Source of the DNA: CAZDHT01 sp964505325
Lineage (GTDB): Bacteria > Planctomycetota > PUPC01
Length of the DNA: 5,187 nt
Direction of reading: 5' to 3'
Assembly (NCBI GenBank): GCA_964505325.1
Contig: CAZDHT010000319.1
Span: forward strand, 1 to 5,187
Below, piece after piece: positions 1-4,786 of this stretch (position 1 is the first letter of the stretch; every line of letters starts with the position of its first letter). Under the pieces are notes generated by a model. That model ran no database searches and was not told the origin of the DNA. It was given only the letters and a program-made list of their open reading frames with translations. The translations under genes were made by a program, and so were the position numbers.

Positions 1-70
1 CTGCGACGAGGGCGGCTTTGTTTGAGAAGAAGACGCGCAGAAGGCCGAACAAGACATGGAAAGCCAACAT
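1..70 (-). CDS. Probable integrase-core transposase, N-terminal fragment (runs off left edge)
   Basis: An ATG at 70-68 on the minus strand opens a frame that stays open to the window edge (23 codons). It encodes a hydrophobic N-terminus, MLAFHVLFGLLRVFFSNKAA, followed by LVA. This resembles the start of integrase-core (DDE, rve-type) transposases common in planctomycetes and other GC-rich bacteria, where a short hydrophobic lead is followed by an ALxAENLALRQQL-like helix. The next codon begins with G, which fits the expected Glu of that motif. No catalytic DDE residues are in view, no inverted repeat can be identified, and the ribosome site is weak (GAG about 10 nt upstream). It is co-directional with the tcmP module. 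The assignment rests on only 23 residues, so a different membrane-anchored protein or a chance frame remains possible. Confidence 0.4.
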   Translation of the reverse strand, partial: MLAFHVLFGLLRVFFSNKAALVA

Positions 71-146
71 CTGTCATCTCTGAGGTACGGGACCGGCGCT
101 GCAACAGCCCCGAGAGAATACTTGCACAGCGCCGTAAGCCCAGTAG

Positions 147-262
147 TATGACGGCGGACGGAGTTTTCGGGAGGGACAGGTCTGCGTGTCGGACGTGATC
201 GCCCGCCGCGTCGTCCGCGTCAAGCTCATCTACGCCGCCAAGAAGACGGTGCCGGTGCCGTA
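147..262 (+). other. Short coding-looking scrap, possible remnant of a disrupted gene
   Basis: One plus-strand frame is open from just after a stop at 144-146 and shows mostly G/C-ending codons between about 186 and 262. A GTG at 186 sits 10 nt after GGGAGGG (169-175), and reading from it gives VSDVIARRVVRVKLIYAAKK followed by TVPVP. After about 262 the codon bias vanishes and the frame drifts to a stop at 327-329, inside the 3' end of the DUF5131 gene on the other strand. This pattern would fit the 5' end of a resident gene cut by insertion of the neighbouring module, or a genuine 47-residue peptide (186-329). I do not recognise a family. It may simply be a chance frame in GC-rich DNA. Confidence 0.2.
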
Positions 263-294
263 TAGCCCGCGTCTCTCTTGTGGATTGATGCCGT

Positions 295-1038
295 TCAGGC
301 CAGCTGCAACCGCAGGTCAGCACTTGTAGGGATCGCCGGGATCTCGTCCCAGGTCCGACCATCGAGGACGCGGCCGGCCTTCTTCTTGTTCGTGCCGCCC
401 CATTGCTTGAAGAAGAAGGGGACGTTCCGCTCGAGGCAGATGTCTCGCAGCTGCCGTGTCCAGTCCGGGTCCATCGGACGCGCTCCCGGCCCGGATTCGC
501 CGCCGACGATTGCCCAGTCGATCCCTTCGAGGTTCGGGGCTCCCATCGGCCCGAGCAGCGGCTCGAACGAAACGAACTTCGTGTGCGCACCGGTGCCGCG
601 CAGGTCGTCAACGCGGCCTACGTAATCTGCATTTTCAACGGTCACTCCCATCCAGATGTGAGGAGCCCAGGGGAGGATTGGGTCAAGCTCCGCGAGCCGT
701 TCGGAGCGCTTGGTCAGCACCTGGTACACATGCCGGTCGACCTCCTTCATCACGCCGAACACGTCGAGAACGAACTCCGTCGGGACCCGTTCGTGGAAAA
801 GGTCGCTCATCGAGTTGACGAACACGATTTGAGGCGTCTTCCACTTCTTGGGGACGTCCAGCATTCGCGGATGGCAGGTGACCTCGAACCCATTCCGGTA
901 GTTTGACTGCCCCATGGCCTTCAGCCGCCGCGCCATCCGCTCCGCGTAGCAATTCTGACACCCCGCGCTGATCTTCGTGCAGCCCGTGACGGGGTTCCAC
1001 GTTGATTCAGTCCATTCGATGTCTGAGTGACCAGCCAT
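295..1038 (-). CDS. Gp37/Gp68 family (DUF5131) three-Cys-motif protein
   Basis: This 247-residue protein belongs to the phage Gp37/Gp68 family (DUF5131, Pfam PF07505), whose biochemical activity is not established. The hallmarks are present in order. The N-terminal IEWTESTWNPVTGC is followed by the cysteine cluster C20-x6-C27-x2-C30 in GCTKISAGCQNCYAERMA. Further on are FVNSMSDLFH (73-82), VLTKRSERL (107-115), WMGVTVEN (129-136), FVSFEPLLGP (155-164), VGGESGPGARP (178-188) and FFFKQWGG (208-215). The spaced cysteines suggest a metal or Fe-S site reminiscent of radical-SAM enzymes, which is inference. The frame is open upstream to 1215, but the ATG at 1038 is preferred because homology begins there, it lies 4 nt after the tcmP stop, and an earlier start would overlap tcmP. 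No clear Shine-Dalgarno is visible, so translational coupling to tcmP is likely. The length is normal for the family and the protein looks intact. Confidence 0.9.
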   Translation of the reverse strand: MAGHSDIEWTESTWNPVTGCTKISAGCQNCYAERMARRLKAMGQSNYRNGFEVTCHPRMLDVPKKWKTPQIVFVNSMSDLFHERVPTEFVLDVFGVMKEVDRHVYQVLTKRSERLAELDPILPWAPHIWMGVTVENADYVGRVDDLRGTGAHTKFVSFEPLLGPMGAPNLEGIDWAIVGGESGPGARPMDPDWTRQLRDICLERNVPFFFKQWGGTNKKKAGRVLDGRTWDEIPAIPTSADLRLQLA

Positions 1039-1042
1039 GCAA

Positions 1043-1924
1043 CTAGTTTCGAAGGATGTGTTGAGCGATTCGCATCGCGATTGGTGCGCCTCTCGGATTC
1101 GACGCCGCGAAGCAAAGCAAGAACAGAGGGTTGCCTCTCGAATTGTAGAGCATTTTCGGATTATCTGCAACTTCGGCGAACACCGAGCGCAGCCGATCAT
1201 TGTAGAAACGTGCAATCGTGGCGAAGTCCGCCACCTTGCGCGGCCGCTTCTCGTTGTTCAAGAGCGGCTGAGCAAGCTCCTCCCTGTAAAACTCATCAAA
1301 CCAGTCTGGCGTACCGAAGAGCTTATCCAGGCGCTTGCGCCAAGATCCCCGAATCTCGCCACTCCTTGTCAGTAACCTGTTCACGCCAATGCCGAGCGGG
1401 AATAGAATCCAGACGTCAACCGCTCGTGTTCCGGCTACTGCCTCGACTGTTTCCCAATCAACCTGCATGCCGAAAGGGTCCATGAAAAGGACCGCCCGTC
1501 TTCCTCTCCAATTCCAGGTCTCACATATGTTCTTGAGAGCTTCGTTACAGTCTTCCTGCCGCACCTCGATCCGCTCGGCAATTGGGGGGAACTCCGCCTT
1601 GAGGCGTTCCAGTTCGGCGAATCGCTTCTGCGAGCGCTCGATGAACACGTAGCGGTCAAATGGGGGATGGGTCTGTAACGCCAGCCGTGCAGACCCGTCC
1701 AGAAACGCTTGTGACTCGTCCTCCATCAGTTCCGGGAAAAGGGGCGGCGCTTCCGGCTTCTCGCGCTGTTCGCGGTAGCCGGATCCCGCAAAGGCATCAA
1801 TGTAGGCCAGCTCGAAAGGTTGGCTTTTCAGCGCCTTCTGGTAGGCAACCAAATACTGTTGCAGCATGTCCAGCTTCTCTTCTGTCCAATCCCCGCCGAA
1901 CATCTGCATCTGCTTGGGACTCAT
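1043..1924 (-). CDS. tcmP: Three-Cys-motif partner protein TcmP
   Basis: This 293-residue protein matches the TcmP family, named for its recurrent pairing with Gp37/Gp68 three-Cys-motif proteins; that partner lies 4 nt downstream here. Visible blocks are MFGGDWTEEKLDMLQQYL near the N-terminus, YIDAFAGSGYR (41-51), YVFIERS (92-98), RQEDCNEAL (122-130), FMDPFGMQVDW (147-157), VWILFPLGIGVNRLL (171-185) and a C-terminal PLFLLCFAASNPRGAPIAMRIA. The DAFAGSG and MDPFG segments, with an acidic residue between them, look like motifs I, II and IV of a class-I SAM-dependent methyltransferase fold. That is inference, and the substrate is unknown. The frame is open to 2047, but the ATG at 1924 is chosen because family homology starts just after it and GGGGAG lies directly upstream, although close to the start. 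An ATG at 1939 is an alternative. Base composition is lower in GC than the catabolic genes to the right, consistent with acquisition. Confidence 0.9.
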   Translation of the reverse strand: MSPKQMQMFGGDWTEEKLDMLQQYLVAYQKALKSQPFELAYIDAFAGSGYREQREKPEAPPLFPELMEDESQAFLDGSARLALQTHPPFDRYVFIERSQKRFAELERLKAEFPPIAERIEVRQEDCNEALKNICETWNWRGRRAVLFMDPFGMQVDWETVEAVAGTRAVDVWILFPLGIGVNRLLTRSGEIRGSWRKRLDKLFGTPDWFDEFYREELAQPLLNNEKRPRKVADFATIARFYNDRLRSVFAEVADNPKMLYNSRGNPLFLLCFAASNPRGAPIAMRIAQHILRN

Positions 1925-1971
1925 GGGCTCCCCACGCATAGTCGAATGGCCGAGCGTGCCCTTCCCAATCG

Positions 1972-2000
1972 ATTCTACCTCAACGGGCATGGGCCGGCAA
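1972..2000 (-). promoter_or_regulatory. Candidate sigma-70-like promoter for the tcmP module
   Basis: On the minus strand, TTGCCG (2000-1995) is followed after 17 nt by TAGAAT (1977-1972), matching the -35 and -10 consensus at 4 and 5 of 6 positions. Transcription would start near 1965 and give a leader of about 40 nt before the tcmP ATG at 1924. Found by eye, with no experimental support. Confidence 0.35.
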
Positions 2001-2020
2001 GTGACAATCGCTCGCGACGC

Positions 2021-2048
2021 TTGACTTGATCGACACGCGTCGGACAAT
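2021..2048 (+). promoter_or_regulatory. Candidate sigma-70-like promoter for the short-chain dehydrogenase gene
   Basis: TTGACT (2021-2026) matches the -35 consensus at 5 of 6 positions and is followed after 16 nt by GACAAT (2043-2048), which matches the -10 consensus at 4 of 6. The predicted start near 2055 gives a leader of roughly 35 nt containing CGGAG (2078-2082). Its -35 lies 20 bp from the opposing tcmP -35, so the two promoters would be back to back and could interfere. Confidence 0.35.
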
Positions 2049-2089
2049 GGTGGTGAGAGGATTCCGCACGGTGACGACGGAGTACCACA

Positions 2090-2842
2090 ATGTTTTCACT
2101 TGACGGCAAGGGCGCGTTGGTGACGGGGGCGGCGACGGGGCTGGGGGCGGCGATTGCCTCGGCCCTGGCGTCGGCCGGGGCGGACGTGGCGGCGGCGGAC
2201 CTGGCGGGGAAGGATGTGTCGGAGACCGTGGCGGCCATCGAGGCGGCAGGGCGGAAGGCCATCGCGGTGGAGATGGACGTCCGCGACGTGGCGCAGGTTC
2301 GGGCGGGGGTCGCCGCGGCGCAGGCGGCGCTGGGGCACGCCGACATCGTCGTCAATAACGCGGGGATCAACCGGCACCCGACGGGGCTGGAGACGACCGA
2401 GGCGGACTGGGACGATCATCTGGACACAAACGCGAAGGGCGGGTTCTTCGTGGCCCAGGCGGCGGCGCCGGCGATGATCGAGCGCGGCTGGGGGCGGATC
2501 ATCTTCATCGCCAGCCAGTCGGGCCTGGTCGGCGTGCCGGGGCAGCCGGTGTACTGCGCGTCGAAGGGGGCCGTGGTCAACCTCGTCCGGGCGCTGGCGG
2601 TCGACTGGGCGAAGCACGGGGTGACGGTGAACGGGATTGGGCCGACGTTCATCGAGACGGACATGACGCGCGACCGGCTGTCGGAGCCCGGGTTCGAGGA
2701 ATCGGTGACCGCGCGCATCCCGGCGGGCCGGCTGGGGCGCCCGGAGGACGTGGCCGCGGCGGCGGTCTACCTGGCCAGCGACGAGGCAGCGATGGTCACC
2801 GGCGTGACGCTGCCGGTCGATGGCGGCTGGACGGCGCAATGA
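2090..2842 (+). CDS. SDR family NAD-type oxidoreductase (KduD/gluconate 5-dehydrogenase-like)
   Basis: This is a 250-residue classical short-chain dehydrogenase, full length for the family and expected to be cytosolic. The cofactor loop TGAATGLG is at 12-19 and Asp37 ends the second strand, which usually favours NAD(H) over NADP(H). NNAG is at 89-92, followed by the catalytic set Asn114, Ser142, Tyr155 and Lys159 (YCASK). NGIGPTFIETDM (181-192) replaces the commoner NAIAPG-type block, and the C-terminus IPAGRLGRPED...LPVDGGW resembles KduD and gluconate 5-dehydrogenases. The FSLDGK opening also fits that group. The likely reaction is reversible oxidation of a secondary alcohol on a sugar acid or small hydroxy acid; the exact substrate cannot be read from sequence. 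The start is supported by CGGAG 7 nt upstream. The gene heads the plus-strand set, but a repeat-filled spacer with a possible hairpin follows, so co-transcription with the aldehyde dehydrogenase is uncertain. Confidence 0.9.
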   Translation: MFSLDGKGALVTGAATGLGAAIASALASAGADVAAADLAGKDVSETVAAIEAAGRKAIAVEMDVRDVAQVRAGVAAAQAALGHADIVVNNAGINRHPTGLETTEADWDDHLDTNAKGGFFVAQAAAPAMIERGWGRIIFIASQSGLVGVPGQPVYCASKGAVVNLVRALAVDWAKHGVTVNGIGPTFIETDMTRDRLSEPGFEESVTARIPAGRLGRPEDVAAAAVYLASDEAAMVTGVTLPVDGGWTAQ

Positions 2843-2876
2843 CAACAGGTGTCAGGTGATAGGCCATGGGGAGCCG

Positions 2877-2904
2877 TTTGGAGTTTGGGGTCTGGAGTCT
2901 GGAG
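2877..2904 (+). repeat. Heptamer tract TYTGGRG x4
   Basis: Four contiguous 7-bp units read TTTGGAG, TTTGGGG, TCTGGAG and TCTGGAG. The third and fourth are identical. It lies 35 bp after the SDR stop codon. Confidence 0.8.
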
Positions 2905-2917
2905 TTCACCTCCGGAG

Positions 2918-2942
2918 CCAGCCGCTAGCAGCTAGTGGCTGG
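2918..2942 (+). terminator. Possible hairpin terminator downstream of the SDR gene
   Basis: CCAGCCGCTAG (2918-2928) pairs with CTAGTGGCTGG (2932-2942) around a 3-nt CAG loop, giving an 11-bp stem with one G-U pair. No T-run follows immediately; the nearest, TTCTTTT (2968-2974), is about 26 nt on, after a weaker AGCTG/CAGCT pairing. The hairpin overlaps the start of the CTGAYAG heptamer tract, so it may be a by-product of the repeats rather than a functional terminator. Confidence 0.3.
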
Positions 2943-2966
2943 GAGCTGATACCTGAGGGCTGACAG
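2925..2966 (+). repeat. CTGATAG-family heptamer tract, six units
   Basis: Six contiguous 7-bp units read CTAGCAG, CTAGTGG, CTGGGAG, CTGATAC, CTGAGGG and CTGACAG. All begin with CT and share a CTGATAG-like consensus. The last 21 bp (2946-2966) match 18 of 21 positions of the tract at 4731-4751 in another spacer. Confidence 0.8.
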
Positions 2967-3036
2967 CTTCTTTTCCCCTTGCCTCGTCCCGAGTGAAACG
3001 GTATGTTCAGGGCGCGCGCCCCACGGCCGCCGCCGG

Positions 3037-3064
3037 CTATCAGCGCTCAGCTATCGGCTGTCAG
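3037..3064 (-). repeat. CTGATAG-family heptamer tract, inverted, four units
   Basis: The plus strand reads CTATCAG, CGCTCAG, CTATCGG, CTGTCAG. Read on the minus strand this is CTGACAG, CCGATAG, CTGAGCG, CTGATAG, the same family as 2925-2966 in the opposite orientation. The two inverted tracts in one spacer could pair partly in RNA. Confidence 0.75.
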
Positions 3065-3127
3065 CAGGAGGTAATCGGTCTGTCGGCCGTTCGTGGGTTG
3101 AGGGCTGAGCGCCGACGGCTTACTCGG

Positions 3128-3175
3128 GATGACGAGTACGAGTAAGAGTACGATCAAGATTACGATTGGGATCTG
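3128..3175 (+). repeat. Hexamer tract GAGTAC/GATTAC, eight units
   Basis: Contiguous 6-bp units read GATGAC, GAGTAC, GAGTAA, GAGTAC, GATCAA, GATTAC, GATTGG and GATCTG. All start with GA. The tract drifts from GAGTAC-like to GATTAC-like units and ends 3 bp before the ribosome-binding site of the aldehyde dehydrogenase gene. Confidence 0.75.
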
Positions 3176-3192
3176 AGTGAGAGGATTGCCCT

Positions 3193-4680
3193 ATGGCTGA
3201 TCTGCCGAAGCTGAAGAACTACGTGAACGGGGCGTGGGTGGAGCCGGAGGTGAGCAGCTATCTGCCGGTGGAAAATCCGAGCACGGGTGAGATCATCGCG
3301 GAGGTGCCGCTGTCGACGCCGGCCGCGGTGGGCGAGGCGGTCGAGGCCGCCGCCGCGGCGTTCCCCGAGTGGTCGCAGACGCCGGTCTACCGGCGCTGCA
3401 TCCCGCTGCTCCGGCTGGCGGCGATCTTCCGCGAGCGCGAGGAGGAGGTCTCCCGCGTTCTGTCCCGCGAGCAGGGCAAGTCGCTGCCTGACGCGCGGGC
3501 GGAGATCAAGCGGCTGATCGAGAACAGCGAGGTCGCCGCCGGCATGCCGGTGATGAGCCAGGGCGACAAGGTGATCGGCTGCTCGTTCGGGATCGACGGC
3601 GAGGTCATCCGCCTTCCCATCGGAGTGTTCGGGCTGATCGCCCCGTTCAACTTCCCCGCCATGCTGCCGTTCTGGTTCCTGCCGTACGCGCTGGCGACGG
3701 GGAACACGTTTGTCGCGAAGCCGAGCGAAGTGGTCCCGATGACGATGGACCTGGCGTTCCAGTGGATCGACGAGGCCGGGTTCCCGGCGGGCGTGATCAA
3801 CCTGGTCCACGGGGCAAAGGAATCGGCCGTCGCGCTCGTCGAGCATCCCAAGGTGGCCGGCATCTCGATCGTGGGGCGGAGTGAGACGGTGCAGAGCGTC
3901 AACGTTCGCTGCGCCGAGCTGGGCAAGCGGTGCCAGGCGATGGGCAGCGCCAAGAATCATCTGGTGGCGATGCCGGACGCGAACCTGCATCATGTGATCC
4001 GCAACATGACGACGTCGTGCTACGGCTGCGCCGGGCAGCGGTGCATGGCGTCGTCCGCCATCGTCGGCGTGGGCGACGAGATGTACAACAAGCTGTGCGC
4101 GCAGTTCGTCGAGGACTCGAAGAACATCATCGTGGCCGACCCGCTCGATCCGAAGGTGGCCGACGAGTCGATGGTGATGGGCCCGGTCATCTCGGAGGCA
4201 TCGCTCGAGCGGATTCACGGGCTGATCGAAACCGGCGTGAAGGAGGGCGCGACGCTCGCACTCGACGGCCGCGGGATCAAGGTCGAAGGCTGCGAAGGCG
4301 GGCACTTCATCGGCCCGACCGTCTTCACCGACGTGAAACCGGGGATGGTGATCCACGACACGGAGATCTTCGGCCCGGTCGTCGTGATCCTGAAGGCGAA
4401 GGACCTGGACGAGGCGATCCAGATCGTCAACAACCACCGCTACGGCAACGGCGGGTCGATCTACACGTCGAACGGCTACTGGGCGCGGCGGTTCAAGCTC
4501 GAGACCCTGTGCGGGATGATCGGGATCAACATCGGCATCCCGGCGCCCGTAGCGTATCTGCCATTCGGCGGGATGAAGGACTCGCAGTACGCGGACATCA
4601 AGGCCCAGGGCAAGTCGATCGTGAAGTTCTTCACCGAGGAAAAGATCATCGTCGAGCGGTGGTGGCCGGAAGAAGGCTGA
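3193..4680 (+). CDS. mmsA: CoA-acylating (methyl)malonate-semialdehyde dehydrogenase, MmsA/IolA type
   Basis: This 495-residue aldehyde dehydrogenase best fits the class that converts methylmalonate or malonate semialdehyde, NAD and CoA to propionyl-CoA or acetyl-CoA plus CO2 in the cytosol. PFNFP (151-155) carries the oxyanion Asn153, KPSE (176-179) is the NAD-binding segment, GQRCMA (281-286) holds nucleophile Cys284, and EIFGPV (391-396) follows. The ELGGK site with the general-base Glu of hydrolytic ALDHs reads QAMGSAKNH, as expected for an acylating enzyme. Arg107 and Arg283 align with the two arginines that bind the substrate carboxylate in Bacillus IolA. Departures from the usual family are ISIVGRSET where ISFVGS is typical, so Arg229 replaces a conserved Ser, and a C-terminal FGGMKDSQYADIKAQGK instead of FSGWKxSFFGDLHAxGK. 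These mark a divergent subgroup, so the exact substrate is less certain. GAGAGG 8 nt upstream supports the start. The aminotransferase gene follows after 106 bp. Confidence 0.85.
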   Translation: MADLPKLKNYVNGAWVEPEVSSYLPVENPSTGEIIAEVPLSTPAAVGEAVEAAAAAFPEWSQTPVYRRCIPLLRLAAIFREREEEVSRVLSREQGKSLPDARAEIKRLIENSEVAAGMPVMSQGDKVIGCSFGIDGEVIRLPIGVFGLIAPFNFPAMLPFWFLPYALATGNTFVAKPSEVVPMTMDLAFQWIDEAGFPAGVINLVHGAKESAVALVEHPKVAGISIVGRSETVQSVNVRCAELGKRCQAMGSAKNHLVAMPDANLHHVIRNMTTSCYGCAGQRCMASSAIVGVGDEMYNKLCAQFVEDSKNIIVADPLDPKVADESMVMGPVISEASLERIHGLIETGVKEGATLALDGRGIKVEGCEGGHFIGPTVFTDVKPGMVIHDTEIFGPVVVILKAKDLDEAIQIVNNHRYGNGGSIYTSNGYWARRFKLETLCGMIGINIGIPAPVAYLPFGGMKDSQYADIKAQGKSIVKFFTEEKIIVERWWPEEG

Positions 4681-4786
4681 CCGATTTCGGATTGCGGAAT
4701 GCGGATTGACGCCGGAAGCGTCTTTCGCCGCTGATAGCTGATGCCTGACAGTTAATGGCCAGTTCCCGACCGAAGGGAGGAATCGC
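4681..4786 (+). repeat. 106-bp spacer with two heptamer tracts
   Basis: GATTTCG, GATTGCG, GAATGCG, GATTGAC run contiguously at 4683-4710, beginning 2 bp after the aldehyde dehydrogenase stop. CTGATAG, CTGATGC, CTGACAG, TTAATGG run at 4731-4758 and belong to the same family as 2925-2966 and 3037-3064. The remaining sequence carries the ribosome site of the aminotransferase gene. Confidence 0.75.
4708..4725 (+). terminator. Weak hairpin with short T-run
   Basis: GACGC (4708-4712) and GCGTC (4718-4722) can form a 5-bp stem around CGGAA, followed by TTT. It is short for an intrinsic terminator and could at most cause partial termination between the aldehyde dehydrogenase and aminotransferase genes. 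Confidence 0.2.

Larger units (their letters stand above)
2843..3192 (+). repeat. 350-bp spacer built from degenerate short tandem repeats
   Basis: No gene is seen here. The spacer holds six tracts: CAGGTGT-type heptamers (three units, 2846-2866), TYTGGRG heptamers (four, 2877-2904), CTGAYAG-type heptamers (six, 2925-2966), the same family inverted (four, 3037-3064), TTGAGGG/CTGAGCG/CCGACGG heptamers (three, 3098-3118) and GAKTAC-type hexamers (eight, 3128-3175). Units within a tract are imperfect copies. There are no unique spacers of constant length as in CRISPR arrays. The ALDH ribosome site GAGAGG (3179-3184) follows the last tract directly. No convincing promoter was found. Confidence 0.8.

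Noticed and set aside
1..83. A plus-strand open frame at the left edge (ATRAALFEKKTRRRPNKTWK and onwards, stop at 81-83)
   Set aside because: It is only 26 codons, basic, and without any recognised C-terminus. The minus-strand reading fits a known transposase N-terminus better.
241..294. An intrinsic terminator after the DUF5131 gene (minus strand ACGGCACCGGCACCGT then CTTCTT)
   Set aside because: Only a 4-bp ACGG/CCGT stem can form around an 8-nt loop, and the following pyrimidine run is interrupted, so it is too weak to call.
403..906. Plus-strand frames opposite the DUF5131 gene (also 278-625 and 456-818)
   Set aside because: They are antisense to an intact, conserved gene, have no recognisable motifs, and overlap each other in different frames.
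1039..1215. A 59-residue N-terminal extension of the DUF5131 protein starting at 1215
   Set aside because: It would overlap the conserved C-terminus of tcmP in another frame and has no family similarity. Homology begins at the ATG at 1038.
1925..2047. A 41-residue N-terminal extension of TcmP starting at 2047
   Set aside because: The extra residues show no family similarity, and the extension would run across the likely promoter region. The ATG at 1924 lies next to the conserved start of the domain.
2096..2845. A 249-codon minus-strand frame opposite the SDR gene
   Set aside because: It is an Arg-rich shadow frame in GC-rich DNA with no domain features. The plus strand has all SDR catalytic residues and a ribosome site.
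3098..3126. A promoter for the aldehyde dehydrogenase gene (TTGAGG then TACTCG after 17 nt)
   Set aside because: The putative -10 matches the consensus at only two positions, and the TTGAGG is part of a heptamer tract.
2846..3175. A CRISPR array
   Set aside because: The repeats are 6-7 bp, contiguous and degenerate, with no 25-40 bp repeat separated by unique spacers, and no cas genes are present.
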